Origin: Saccharomycopsis fibuligera x Saccharomycopsis cf. fibuligera
Lineage: Eukaryota > Ascomycota > Saccharomycetes > Ascoideales > Saccharomycopsidaceae
Assembly: GCA_001936135.1 (NCBI GenBank)
Contig: CP012818.1
Location: 1,860,001-1,924,000, forward strand
Reading direction: 5' to 3'
Length of the DNA stretch: 64,000 nt
Positions within the stretch are counted from its first letter, which is position 1. Each line of letters begins with the position of its first letter. Below are positions 32,539 through 41,008 of the stretch, one piece after another. A program made the position numbers and the translations under genes. The notes beneath the pieces were generated by a model. The model did no database searches, was not told the origin of the DNA, and worked only from the letters and a program-made list of their open reading frames with translations.

Positions 32539-34142
32539 ATGGCATCTACCAATCCAGCTGTTATTATGGGTATGTATAGTTGTTATTTGTCTACATGATA
32601 GACTGCAAAGTATCTAAGGATGGCTTGATCTTTTGCCAGGCAAGACATAAAACTCTCAAAAGTCATTTTTCCAACTGATTTTAATCAGTTTTATCCAAAT
32701 ATTTTACTAACTAACGTTTGTAGACAAGTAAGTAATGTTTGACTATGCATTTGAACATTCAGCATATACCAATGCTAATCCAGAACGATAACCAAGGCTC
32801 TAAAACCGAAATTGGACTCCTGAAATTATTTTGAATGATCAATGGGTTCTTGGCGGATGATCAGATACTAACTAACAATTATTTTAGTGGTACCGGTTTA
32901 ACCAAACTTGGTTTTGCTGGTAACGATGCCCCATCATTTGTTTTCCCCACTGCAATTGCTTCAAGATCTACCACTTCTACCAAAACCGCATCAAAACCAG
33001 TTTTCGGATCCAAAGCAAATTCCGCATCAGCCAACAATAACCTTGCCAGTAAGCGTGGAATGGAAGATTTAGATTTTTTTATAGGAGATGAAGCAATTCA
33101 AGCGGCTAACGGGCCAAGTTACTCACTTAATTATCCTATAAAACACGGACAAATAGAGAATTGGGATCATATGGAAAGATTTTGGGAAAATTCAATTTTC
33201 AAGTATTTGAGATGCGAGCCAGAAGATCATTACTTCTTGTTGACTGAACCGCCTTTAAATCCTCCTGAAAATCGTGAAAATGTAGCAGAAATTATGTTCG
33301 AAAGTTTCAATTGTGCTGGTCTTTATATTGCGGTGCAAGCAGTGTTGGCACTTGCTGCATCTTGGACATCATCTAAAGTTCAAGATAGATCGTTGACTGG
33401 TACGGTTATTGACTCTGGTGATGGTGTTACTCATGTTATTCCAGTGGCCGAGGGTTATGTGATTGGGTCAGCTATTAAAAACATTCCGATTGCTGGTAGA
33501 GACATTACTTTGTTCATTCAAAGAATGTTGAGAGAAAGAGGAGAATTGGATTCCTCATTACGTACTGCTGAAAAAATTAAGCAAGACTATTGTTATGTGT
33601 GTCCAGATATCGTGAAAGAATTTAGAAAATTCGATAACGATGCAGAAAAGTTTGCCCAATTTATTGTTGAAAATGAAAATAAAACATTACAAAAAACCGT
33701 GGATATTGGATATGAAAGATTTTTGGCCCCAGAAATTTTCTTTAACCCAGAAATTGCTTCTTCAGACTTTTTGACGCCACTACCAATTACCGTTGACACA
33801 GTGATCCAGCAGTCCCCAATCGATGTTAGAAAAGGCCTCTACAAAAACATTGTGCTTAGTGGTGGGTCCACCATGTTTAAAGATTTTGGCAGAAGACTAC
33901 AAAGAGATTTGAGAGACATTGTTAAGAAGAGAATTACTGATAGTGAAAAACTATCTCATGCTAAATCTAGTGGTGTAGATGTCAATGTGATTAGTCACAG
34001 AAGACAAAGAAATGCAGTTTGGTTTGGTGGTAGTTTGTTGGCTCAAACTAGCGAATTCAAAGCATATTGTCACACTAAGGCTGATTATGATGAGTATGGT
34101 CCAAATATTGTGCGTAACTTTAGTCTTTTTAATGTGCCATGA
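32539..34142 (+). CDS. ARP3: Actin-related protein 3, three exons including a 4-nt microexon
   Basis: Subunit of the Arp2/3 complex that nucleates branched actin at endocytic patches. Exons: 32539-32569 (31 nt), 32724-32727 (4 nt, ACAA) and 32888-34142. The joined start reads [24 protein letters not shown], matching the yeast start ([21 protein letters not shown]). Asp comes from G+AC and Asn from AA+T, so the ATP-binding loop DNGTG is assembled across all three exons. Total 429 residues (S. cerevisiae 449). The body is highly conserved: [55 protein letters not shown], and the end [15 protein letters not shown] found no CTG codon in it. Starting at an ATG inside intron 2 (32835) would lose the DNGTG loop, so the spliced model is preferred. 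Confidence 0.95.
32570..32723 (+). other. ARP3 intron 1
   Basis: 154 nt. The donor is GTATGT at 32570, the branch point TACTAAC at 32705-32711, and the acceptor TAG ends at 32723, 12 nt after the branch site. Confidence 0.92.
32724..32727 (+). other. ARP3 4-nucleotide microexon (ACAA)
   Basis: Four bases between a TAG acceptor (ending 32723) and a GTAAGT donor (starting 32728). They complete the Asp codon begun in exon 1 and supply the first two bases of the following Asn codon. Without them the frame and the conserved DNGTG motif are both lost. Confidence 0.9.
32728..32887 (+). other. ARP3 intron 2
   Basis: 160 nt. The donor is GTAAGT at 32728, the branch point TACTAAC at 32866-32872, and the acceptor TTTTAG ends at 32887. 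Both ARP3 introns share the 11-base branch context TACTAACTAAC, so they may have a common origin. Confidence 0.92.
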
Positions 34143-34707
34143 ATGATGCTTTTGAACAAGCTGCTACGTGTGTGCTATTTTTTCCTCTTTTTCTCATTAT
34201 TCTTTCTCTCTTTTTCTATTTTTATCATTCTTTCCTGTTTAAATATACTGTTATAAAAGATTTGCAATAAAAGATGGTGTCTATATTGTGTATTGTAGTA
34301 CTATATTTAATTATTATTTGTATCACCTGACCCACTGGCTTAGTGTGGTCTGCGCCTCTTGACAAAGTGTGTATACATGTAGACAGCGTACTGTAGACCC
34401 CTATCCTAGTACTGAAGTCAAGTCAAGTCAAGTTAAACCAGCCTGTCGCATAGCGAAACATCCCAGTGGACTGGTGGTGCCGTATGGTAGATTTGGTAGA
34501 TTTTACGTACTGCTTGCTATTCTCTAGCTACTACTCACTGCTCATCTCTGGTCTTTCATTTCTCTGTACTGTAAGACATATATGTAATGGTGATACTATT
34601 AGTATATATATACTACACTAAAGCACATCGCGCAGTACATACATATCCCCAACTACTGTCCCAGCTGTTTTTTGTCTATTAAGTATCAAGTATTCCTGAC
34701 AAATAGG
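34143..34707. other. Intergenic region, ARP3 to secreted-protein gene
   Basis: 565 bp. It holds an AGTCA repeat near 34418-34432 and a TATATATATA box at 34603-34612. No gene. Confidence 0.6.
34603..34612 (+). promoter_or_regulatory. TATA box of the secreted-protein gene
   Basis: TATATATATA about 96 bp before the ATG at 34708. A strong TATA box is typical of regulated genes in yeast. Confidence 0.5.
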
Positions 34708-35802
34708 ATGAAGCTCTACCAGAGTGCTACTGTGATGATTATAGCAGTAGCTTTCTTCCTGACCATTGCTAAAGCAGTCCCTATCAACATCACCACTTAC
34801 AACTACGTATCTTATGACGTCTCAGGGTATTATTATCTTACTTCAAAATCATCATCGTCATTTGCCAAACATAACCAGATCTTCAATAAACATAATAACC
34901 AGAAGTTTTTCCCCCCTTATTACGGCGAGAACTATCATGATGGAACAGGTGCCTCAATAAAGTCCAGTTCGCTTATATTGTTATCTGACAGCAAACCAGT
35001 TAAGTTAAACCATGACTATAATAACGTCTTGTACTGTTTCATTAAATACCTTCGCAAACTTGGGGTCCAAAACAACAACAGGGACCTTCTAAACTTAGAC
35101 AAGGACTTAATCAATTTTGTGAAAATTAATAAGTCTACTGATAATTTTTTGCAGAAAGTGATTAGCAGGAAAGATATCAAGAAGTTATTGTCGAACTTTA
35201 AACATGCCAATGGGGTTGAGTTTGTCGGCAGTGATAATATCTATGCTACAGAGAAGCTATTGCCATTGTTATTGCAAAACAATAGTAAGGAAGAAGCTAA
35301 CCGTAACGCATTCCTGCAACATGAGCAAGCTTCCAATATTGAAAATGATAATGATTATATCGAGAACAAATATGACAATAGCAGCGCTCTTAATATCAAT
35401 TTGGTGCACTTGTACCACTTGATTCCTAACATCGAAGACACTTTCCAGTACCAGGTATTCCATGGCCTTAAATTCAAGTATCCTGACTTGGATGAGTCTT
35501 TTGCTAATTCCTTCAGGTTCCTTAAACCATTACTTGATATGATTAACGAACTCACTAACTTTGATGATAAAGAAGTTCGCATTTCGTTCTCAGCAAAGAA
35601 GTCATCTCACAACGGACAAACGACCTTAAGTAATGTTCGCCATTTAGCCGTTGGCAGAGGTAACGATAATTCCATACTATCATTCCAGGTCAATTTGCTT
35701 GCTGTAGTGAATTTGGGCTTTTTGGGATTGAAGTTGATGGAGATTATCACAGGTAATCATCATGGGTTGTTGTCGATGCGGTGGCTTGTTTATTTCATAT
35801 GA
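34708..35802 (+). CDS. Secreted or membrane-anchored protein of unknown function
   Basis: 364 residues. I chose the ATG at 34708 because it places a clean signal peptide at the start (MKLYQSATVMIIAVAFFLTIAKA, cut likely near 23); upstream in-frame sequence has no other ATG. Asn-glycosylation sequons occur (for example NIT just after the signal). The middle is rich in Asn, Asp, Lys and Tyr, with the order of helices hard to see. Near the C terminus a hydrophobic stretch (about 320-345, VNLLAVVNLGFLGLKLMEII) is followed by GNHHGLLSMRWLVYFI, so it may be membrane-anchored at its C end. It is not a typical GPI signal. I recognise no family. It lies between ARP3 and HEL1, all on the + strand. Confidence 0.7.
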   Translation: MKLYQSATVMIIAVAFFLTIAKAVPINITTYNYVSYDVSGYYYLTSKSSSSFAKHNQIFNKHNNQKFFPPYYGENYHDGTGASIKSSSLILLSDSKPVKLNHDYNNVLYCFIKYLRKLGVQNNNRDLLNLDKDLINFVKINKSTDNFLQKVISRKDIKKLLSNFKHANGVEFVGSDNIYATEKLLPLLLQNNSKEEANRNAFLQHEQASNIENDNDYIENKYDNSSALNINLVHLYHLIPNIEDTFQYQVFHGLKFKYPDLDESFANSFRFLKPLLDMINELTNFDDKEVRISFSAKKSSHNGQTTLSNVRHLAVGRGNDNSILSFQVNLLAVVNLGFLGLKLMEIITGNHHGLLSMRWLVYFI

Positions 35803-36282
35803 GGCCAGTGCTGTGCATTGGTAATGATTTTTTCTTTTTTTTTTTTTTTTTTATTTTTATTTTATTTCTGTTCAGTTCTTCACTATCTATTATTGTTATC
35901 ACTAATATATGCTCATATCAGTGACTTATCATGTTCGTAGCTTGGACCAACTTTTGTATACATGAGTTCTAGATCATGGTGCTTCTCCAGGTTTCGGTCA
36001 CATGCGTGTTAGTCAGCGATGATTTTGATATTGCCATCGCGTACCAGAAAGTAATGAAGAGTTTATCCTTCACCACCGCTACAACCAACCATGCTATCTA
36101 AAGACTGAATTCTCATTCATTGGAAAAACCATCTCCTGCTCTCAGCAGTTGATAAATAATATCACAGTACACCCTTTTTACCGTACCTTGCCCTCTGATT
36201 TTCGTTTTTTCCCGACTTGAATTGATCAAAATATACCCCATACCATATCATACTATACCATACAATTGCATGTGCCGCCACC
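35803..36282. other. Intergenic region before HEL1
   Basis: 480 bp with a T-rich tract at about 35832-35862, just beyond the preceding stop. Four TACCATA-like motifs near 36235-36265 precede the HEL1 start. No gene. Confidence 0.6.
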
Positions 36283-38481
36283 ATGCCACAGCAGAAGAAC
36301 CTGGGGCACCACCCCGATGATAATATTCAGATTGAAGCAATAGACAACAACAGTGAAAATTTTTCTTTTGAATATGACGATTACGACTACGAAGACGACA
36401 ATGATATGCACAGCCAGCGAAGTGGATCATTGAGCTTCGAAGTCGATGACGAAGAAGAAGAAGACGATGATATTGACGATAACGACAATGATGACGATGA
36501 CGATGACGATGACGATGATGACAGAATATTCAAAAGCAGCAATAGGCCTAATAGCAGTAGTGGTAGTGGGAGCAACAGTAAGACAAACTCTGCACTTTTC
36601 AGCATCAACAATAACGATAATATCAAGTTCAATTTGTATTCTTATTCTAGGTACACAATTATTCAGTTTGCCGAAAAGGTGCTATTCAAAATTGCAGACG
36701 AAATATCTTCAGTGCTTCATTTGTCACGGAATCAAATTTTCTATCTCTTGATATACTTTAAGTGGAATACTGATACTTTGATGGAGAAATATATGGACAA
36801 GTATGGCGACTTATTAACTGAAGTGGGCATACCGAGTGACAAGAGCAAAAATGATAATAACCACAGCAATTTTCAATATGGTAAATTAGTGCCATTTGAT
36901 AAAGACTTTGTTTGTCCAATTTGTTGTGATGATGCAGAGGATGCAAAAGCCAACATGACCCGCAAGTTTGCTCTCCAGTGTGGCCACTTCTATTGCGAGA
37001 ATTGTTATAAACATTACATAAATGATCAAATACCCAACGGCACATTGATTCAGTGCCCTGAAGTTGATTGTAAAATGAAGCTACAACTAGAAGACCTTGA
37101 TATAATTTTCAAAGACGATTTTGAACAATATGCGGCCAAGTTGCTGCGTAGAAGCGCTAAAAGCAAACGGAAACTGAAAAAAAAGCAAAGAAAGCAATTT
37201 AGACATTATCATCCAGTATCATTTGGTTCATTTATTGGTGATAGTAGTAGCGGCAGCAGCGGTAATAGTGATTCTAGTGATAATGAAGAAAAGTACAAGG
37301 TTAATGAAGAAGATGAGGATGGAAATGTCTATAGAATTGATGCAAATGGAAACCGTTCCGATAGTGAACCATTATCTGAATTTGAAAAAGATGGCGCTGA
37401 TGGAGATTATTACGATGTTAGTGATAATGAAGAATTTCAAGAAGTCATAAAAGAGGAAAATAATCTCAACTACCATAAAAAATCTTATGCTTATTTACAA
37501 AGCGTGGCGCGAAAATATATTGAATCTCATAAAAACATCCATTGGTGTCCTGCTCCAGATTGCAACACTCTAGTTCAATTTAACGATTACGTACCTACCA
37601 AAGATGAAGTCACCAAAAAAATTACTCAACTTCCCATCATCAATTGCGTCAAGGATCACAATTTTTGCGTTCTTTGCAAATATGAAAGCCATTTTCCTGT
37701 GCCTTGTTTTATCGTTGAACGATGGGTGGAAAAATGTAACAATGATTCAGAAACTGCTCATTGGATCAATTTAAATACTAAGCCATGCCCTAAATGTCAA
37801 TCATCAATTGAAAAAAATGGTGGTTGTAATCATATGACCTGTAATAAGTGCAGTCATCAATTTTGTTGGATTTGCTCAGGACCATGGAATTTGCACGCTA
37901 ATGAATACTATAAATGCAACAGATACAATGAATCTGCATCGGTAGAATCACGAAACACGTTGGATAGTTTGAAGAAGAAGCATACCAAATATTTGCATTA
38001 TTTTGATAGATTTCAAATTCATCAAGTTTCGATGAATCAAGATTTGAAGATATATGAAAAAATTAGTAAGAAAATCAGATTATTGCAAAAAACCCAGGGG
38101 ATTAGTTGGATTGAGGGTCAGTTTTTGAAAAATTCCATTTCAACATTATTGAAAGCTCGTAATACTCTCAAATGGTCTTACGCATTCTCCTACTACTTGT
38201 CAGACAATCGCAATAACTCGGGTTTAATTTTTGAACAAAATCAAACTAGTTTGAGTAATGCGGTAGAAGATTTGTCCAAACTTTTTGAAATTTCTTCACC
38301 AAAACAAATCATTGCTTCTAAGTTGCAATTCATTCAAAAAGCTAGATTTTGCGTTTCAAGACAATTGAGCTTGATCTCTTGTGCAGAAGAAGGAATGATT
38401 AAAGACGGACTTGCTTTTGATGTTAATGAGGACAATGATGCGCTTTCTCAGGTTAAAAAAAAGGGTAAAAAGAGATCTTAG
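36283..38481 (+). CDS. HEL1: RBR (Ariadne-type) E3 ubiquitin ligase
   Basis: 732 residues. A highly acidic N terminus has Asp/Glu runs near 50-85. A helical UBA-like segment follows at about 125-175. RING1 starts at about 208 (FVCPICCDDAED ... LQCGHFYCENCY). An unusual acidic, Ser-rich insert lies between RING1 and IBR (about 285-400). The IBR is at about 405-480 (WCPAPDCN, CVLCKYESHFPVPC). RING2 covers about 500-545, with the catalytic Cys515 in GGCNHMTC, which takes ubiquitin as a thioester in RBR enzymes. A C-terminal Ariadne helical domain (about 555-710) is followed by a basic KKKGKKRS tail. S. cerevisiae Hel1 (YKR017C, 551 residues) has the same order and helps degrade excess histones. 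The extra length is the N terminus and the RING1-IBR insert. Confidence 0.88.
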   Translation: MPQQKNLGHHPDDNIQIEAIDNNSENFSFEYDDYDYEDDNDMHSQRSGSLSFEVDDEEEEDDDIDDNDNDDDDDDDDDDDRIFKSSNRPNSSSGSGSNSKTNSALFSINNNDNIKFNLYSYSRYTIIQFAEKVLFKIADEISSVLHLSRNQIFYLLIYFKWNTDTLMEKYMDKYGDLLTEVGIPSDKSKNDNNHSNFQYGKLVPFDKDFVCPICCDDAEDAKANMTRKFALQCGHFYCENCYKHYINDQIPNGTLIQCPEVDCKMKLQLEDLDIIFKDDFEQYAAKLLRRSAKSKRKLKKKQRKQFRHYHPVSFGSFIGDSSSGSSGNSDSSDNEEKYKVNEEDEDGNVYRIDANGNRSDSEPLSEFEKDGADGDYYDVSDNEEFQEVIKEENNLNYHKKSYAYLQSVARKYIESHKNIHWCPAPDCNTLVQFNDYVPTKDEVTKKITQLPIINCVKDHNFCVLCKYESHFPVPCFIVERWVEKCNNDSETAHWINLNTKPCPKCQSSIEKNGGCNHMTCNKCSHQFCWICSGPWNLHANEYYKCNRYNESASVESRNTLDSLKKKHTKYLHYFDRFQIHQVSMNQDLKIYEKISKKIRLLQKTQGISWIEGQFLKNSISTLLKARNTLKWSYAFSYYLSDNRNNSGLIFEQNQTSLSNAVEDLSKLFEISSPKQIIASKLQFIQKARFCVSRQLSLISCAEEGMIKDGLAFDVNEDNDALSQVKKKGKKRS

Positions 38482-39005
38482 TTCTTTTGAATTATTGATT
38501 GTGATGATAATAATGATATTTTTTTTTTGTCTCTATAATTATTATTACTATTACTACTACTACTACTACTACTATTATTATTATTATTATTTTATACGGA
38601 CAGGCGGTGGTGCATTGTATTGTACATCATTCGAATAGCATAGCAAGCGCAACATAGCAGTCTAAAATGAATGAATCAAACGGCGTTATTTACAGAGTTC
38701 AATTTTAGTTGGATTAGAATGTGGCTGAATTACAAAAAGTTTTATGAAGATAGTTTACGTATTGTACATTATTAGAACTTGTTGATTTTTTTTCTTTCAG
38801 TGAATTTCAATGTCAAAGAAAGTAGGTAGCATCAAGTATTGTCGTTAACCATAAAATCAAATTGAGATTTAAGAAATAGAAATATAAAGCCAATTTTATA
38901 TAAAATTGAATGTATAGCATGGAGAGACAAGGCACTAAAGCAAAACAGTCTATGTTTGTCAAGTAGAACGCAGGAAAGCAATGGAGTTGGAACACATGAG
39001 CAAAA
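38482..39005. other. Convergent region HEL1 / ARP4
   Basis: 524 bp between facing stops. It includes an ATT/ACT triplet tract at 38538-38593. No gene. Confidence 0.6.
38538..38593. repeat. ATT/ACT triplet microsatellite
   Basis: An imperfect run of ATT and ACT triplets just after the HEL1 stop, probably in its 3' untranslated region. Confidence 0.85.
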
Positions 39006-40730
39006 TCATCTAAAACGCTCAGTGATCAATCTTTCACCCCCAACTTCTTCGTATTCTGCTTTACTGACCCATAATTGATGGAACGTACCCAAACTAGCAA
39101 CAATACTTCCACCAATCCAATTCTGGTATTTCCGTTCATTAGTATGCCCACTTGAAAGCAACCTGATCTTGAGGCCCGGGTTCCATTCATTCAAATCTTT
39201 AGAAATTCGATCATTCAAGCCAGGAATTAATGATAATGAACCAGTAACTACAATATTATGAGCCACTTGTTGCCGTATGTCAACATCAATATTGGCGATA
39301 GTGCGGTTGATCAATGCTGAGAGACCACTGACTTTTCCAGTTAGCGCTTTGGCACCATCACTGGAGGATGTTGATGTGCCGTTGGCGGTTCCAACCTTGT
39401 TACCGTTCTCGCTCTGAATATTATTCTGACCGTTATCATTATTATTACTGCTGTTATCATTGTTATTATCATTATTGTTATTATTCTCTGCATCACCGTT
39501 TTCCTTCTTTGATTCGTCGTCATTGTTATCATTATTCTCATCACCAACAGTGCCGTTTTCTGTCTTTGCTGTCGTTGTGTCATTGTCTTCTTTCTTTTTA
39601 CCGCGCTTAAGCGGCACGTAATTATTATTAATATCCAATTCCGCTAATCGACCATCTTCTTCTTCCCACTGCAAATCATCATCAAAATGATATTGCGGAT
39701 GTTTTTTCCAGAAGTTGACATAATTAGTTGGAGTGAAAAGAGAATTGGCGATTTCATATCGTTCTTTTTCAAATTCCACTTGAAGCCCATTAGGTAATTC
39801 AAAGAACCTGGACTGGTAGTCGAATTTTTGCGAATCATTTATTGGGGTTTCAGAAACCGCTAGCAAAGTTTCCTTCATTTCTGTCAACACTCTTTGAGTT
39901 TCAAAATTTGTGAATGAGGAAGTAATGGTTTTTGGTAAGAAAGTGTCTGATTTGGCAGTATAAATAGGTTTGACTTCCTCATTGTTGTTGAATTGACTTA
40001 ACGAATATTTAACAGTTTGTTTAGAGCTTACCTTGAATCTGGGAATCAAATCAATGTTTCGCTGTGCCAATGAAGAACGTAGCTGAGAGTCAATAAATCG
40101 GCCTGCATAATGAGTCTTCATGGTATTTTTGGACAAGCACATGCCATCAAGCACTGGAGTAACACTGGTGATATTATGGCCGATATCCACAATCAACGAG
40201 TTTGGTCTGCCCACGGCAAATGAAGTACATGATGGAGCCTTAGCTAAGTAAAAGCCAGGGGTTTTGAAAAATTCCAAAAACACTTCCAATGACTTTAGTT
40301 TGTTCACTTTGGTGTTCCAGATTGGTTCAGTAAGCAATACTGGTTGCTCATGAATGTCAGCTTGCAAATTTTGAAACAAGAAGTCAAACATTTCCACTGC
40401 CGAGTCCCAATCCTCAATGGTCTCGTCGTTGACAATCGGCTTAATGTCAGTGTTTTCTCTAGGAATGTGTATTTTTTCATCACCGTAGTACGTGTAAGAA
40501 CGCTTCTGGAACTGAGTCTTATAATCGGTGGTGGCATAGTCAATGTCAACGTCCATAGCATCTTGCTGTTGTTTCTTGTCGTTGCTGAGGCCGTAGTAAG
40601 ATGGAATGACGAACCGCGGGGTGTCTTCACCGGCGTAACCTGCTCTGGTGGAATAGGAGCCGGGATCCAACACCAAGGCATTGACTTCGTCGCCACCGTA
40701 GACCTGAGGAGCACTGGTTACACTGGCCAT
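39006..40730 (-). CDS. ARP4: Actin-related protein 4 (chromatin remodelling and NuA4)
   Basis: 574 residues. Nuclear actin-related protein shared by the NuA4 acetyltransferase and the SWR1 and INO80 remodellers. The start QVYGGDEVNALVLDPGSYSTRAGYAGEDTPR matches yeast Arp4 (QVYGGDEVSAVVIDPGSYTTNIGYSG). Later motifs also fit: LTEPIWNTK, FAVGRPNSLIVDIGHNITSVTPVLDGM, DVDIRQQVAHNIVVTGSLSLIPGLNDR, and the end GTFHQLWVSKAEYEEVGGERLITERFR. The extra length over the yeast protein (489) is mainly an Asn/Asp/Glu-rich insert at about 375-455, placed where Arp4 already has a variable loop. It is divergent from SEC12 with 278 bp between starts, and convergent with HEL1. Confidence 0.95.
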   Translation of the reverse strand: MASVTSAPQVYGGDEVNALVLDPGSYSTRAGYAGEDTPRFVIPSYYGLSNDKKQQQDAMDVDIDYATTDYKTQFQKRSYTYYGDEKIHIPRENTDIKPIVNDETIEDWDSAVEMFDFLFQNLQADIHEQPVLLTEPIWNTKVNKLKSLEVFLEFFKTPGFYLAKAPSCTSFAVGRPNSLIVDIGHNITSVTPVLDGMCLSKNTMKTHYAGRFIDSQLRSSLAQRNIDLIPRFKVSSKQTVKYSLSQFNNNEEVKPIYTAKSDTFLPKTITSSFTNFETQRVLTEMKETLLAVSETPINDSQKFDYQSRFFELPNGLQVEFEKERYEIANSLFTPTNYVNFWKKHPQYHFDDDLQWEEEDGRLAELDINNNYVPLKRGKKKEDNDTTTAKTENGTVGDENNDNNDDESKKENGDAENNNNNDNNNDNSSNNNDNGQNNIQSENGNKVGTANGTSTSSSDGAKALTGKVSGLSALINRTIANIDVDIRQQVAHNIVVTGSLSLIPGLNDRISKDLNEWNPGLKIRLLSSGHTNERKYQNWIGGSIVASLGTFHQLWVSKAEYEEVGGERLITERFR

Positions 40731-41008
40731 CGTTGTTTAATATGAAATATCGATGTTGTGGTTTTGGTGGTTGATGAATGTTTGGTAGTTGGGTTTCTTA
40801 TTGCAATAGTTATTTTCACTTTTGAAATAAACAACCACCAGGGCTGCTGACCATCAAGTAGGTAGCAAAAGCCAAAACGCCAAATCATAATTATCAATAT
40901 ATCGCCATTACTATGCTGATATCATTATCGTCACCGCCACTACAACAGCCATTGAGCAATACAGGCTGCGATACACAGCTAGCTTATTCTCCCTCTATTA
41001 GCTTAGGC
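40731..41008. promoter_or_regulatory. Shared divergent promoter ARP4 / SEC12
   Basis: 278 bp between two start codons (182 bp if SEC12 starts at 40913). Both promoters must lie here. I see no strong TATA box. Confidence 0.55.

Noticed and set aside
32835-34142. ARP3 starting at the ATG at 32835
   Set aside because: That ATG lies inside intron 2. Its first ~19 residues have no actin-related similarity, and it loses the Asp-Asn of the DNGTG loop.
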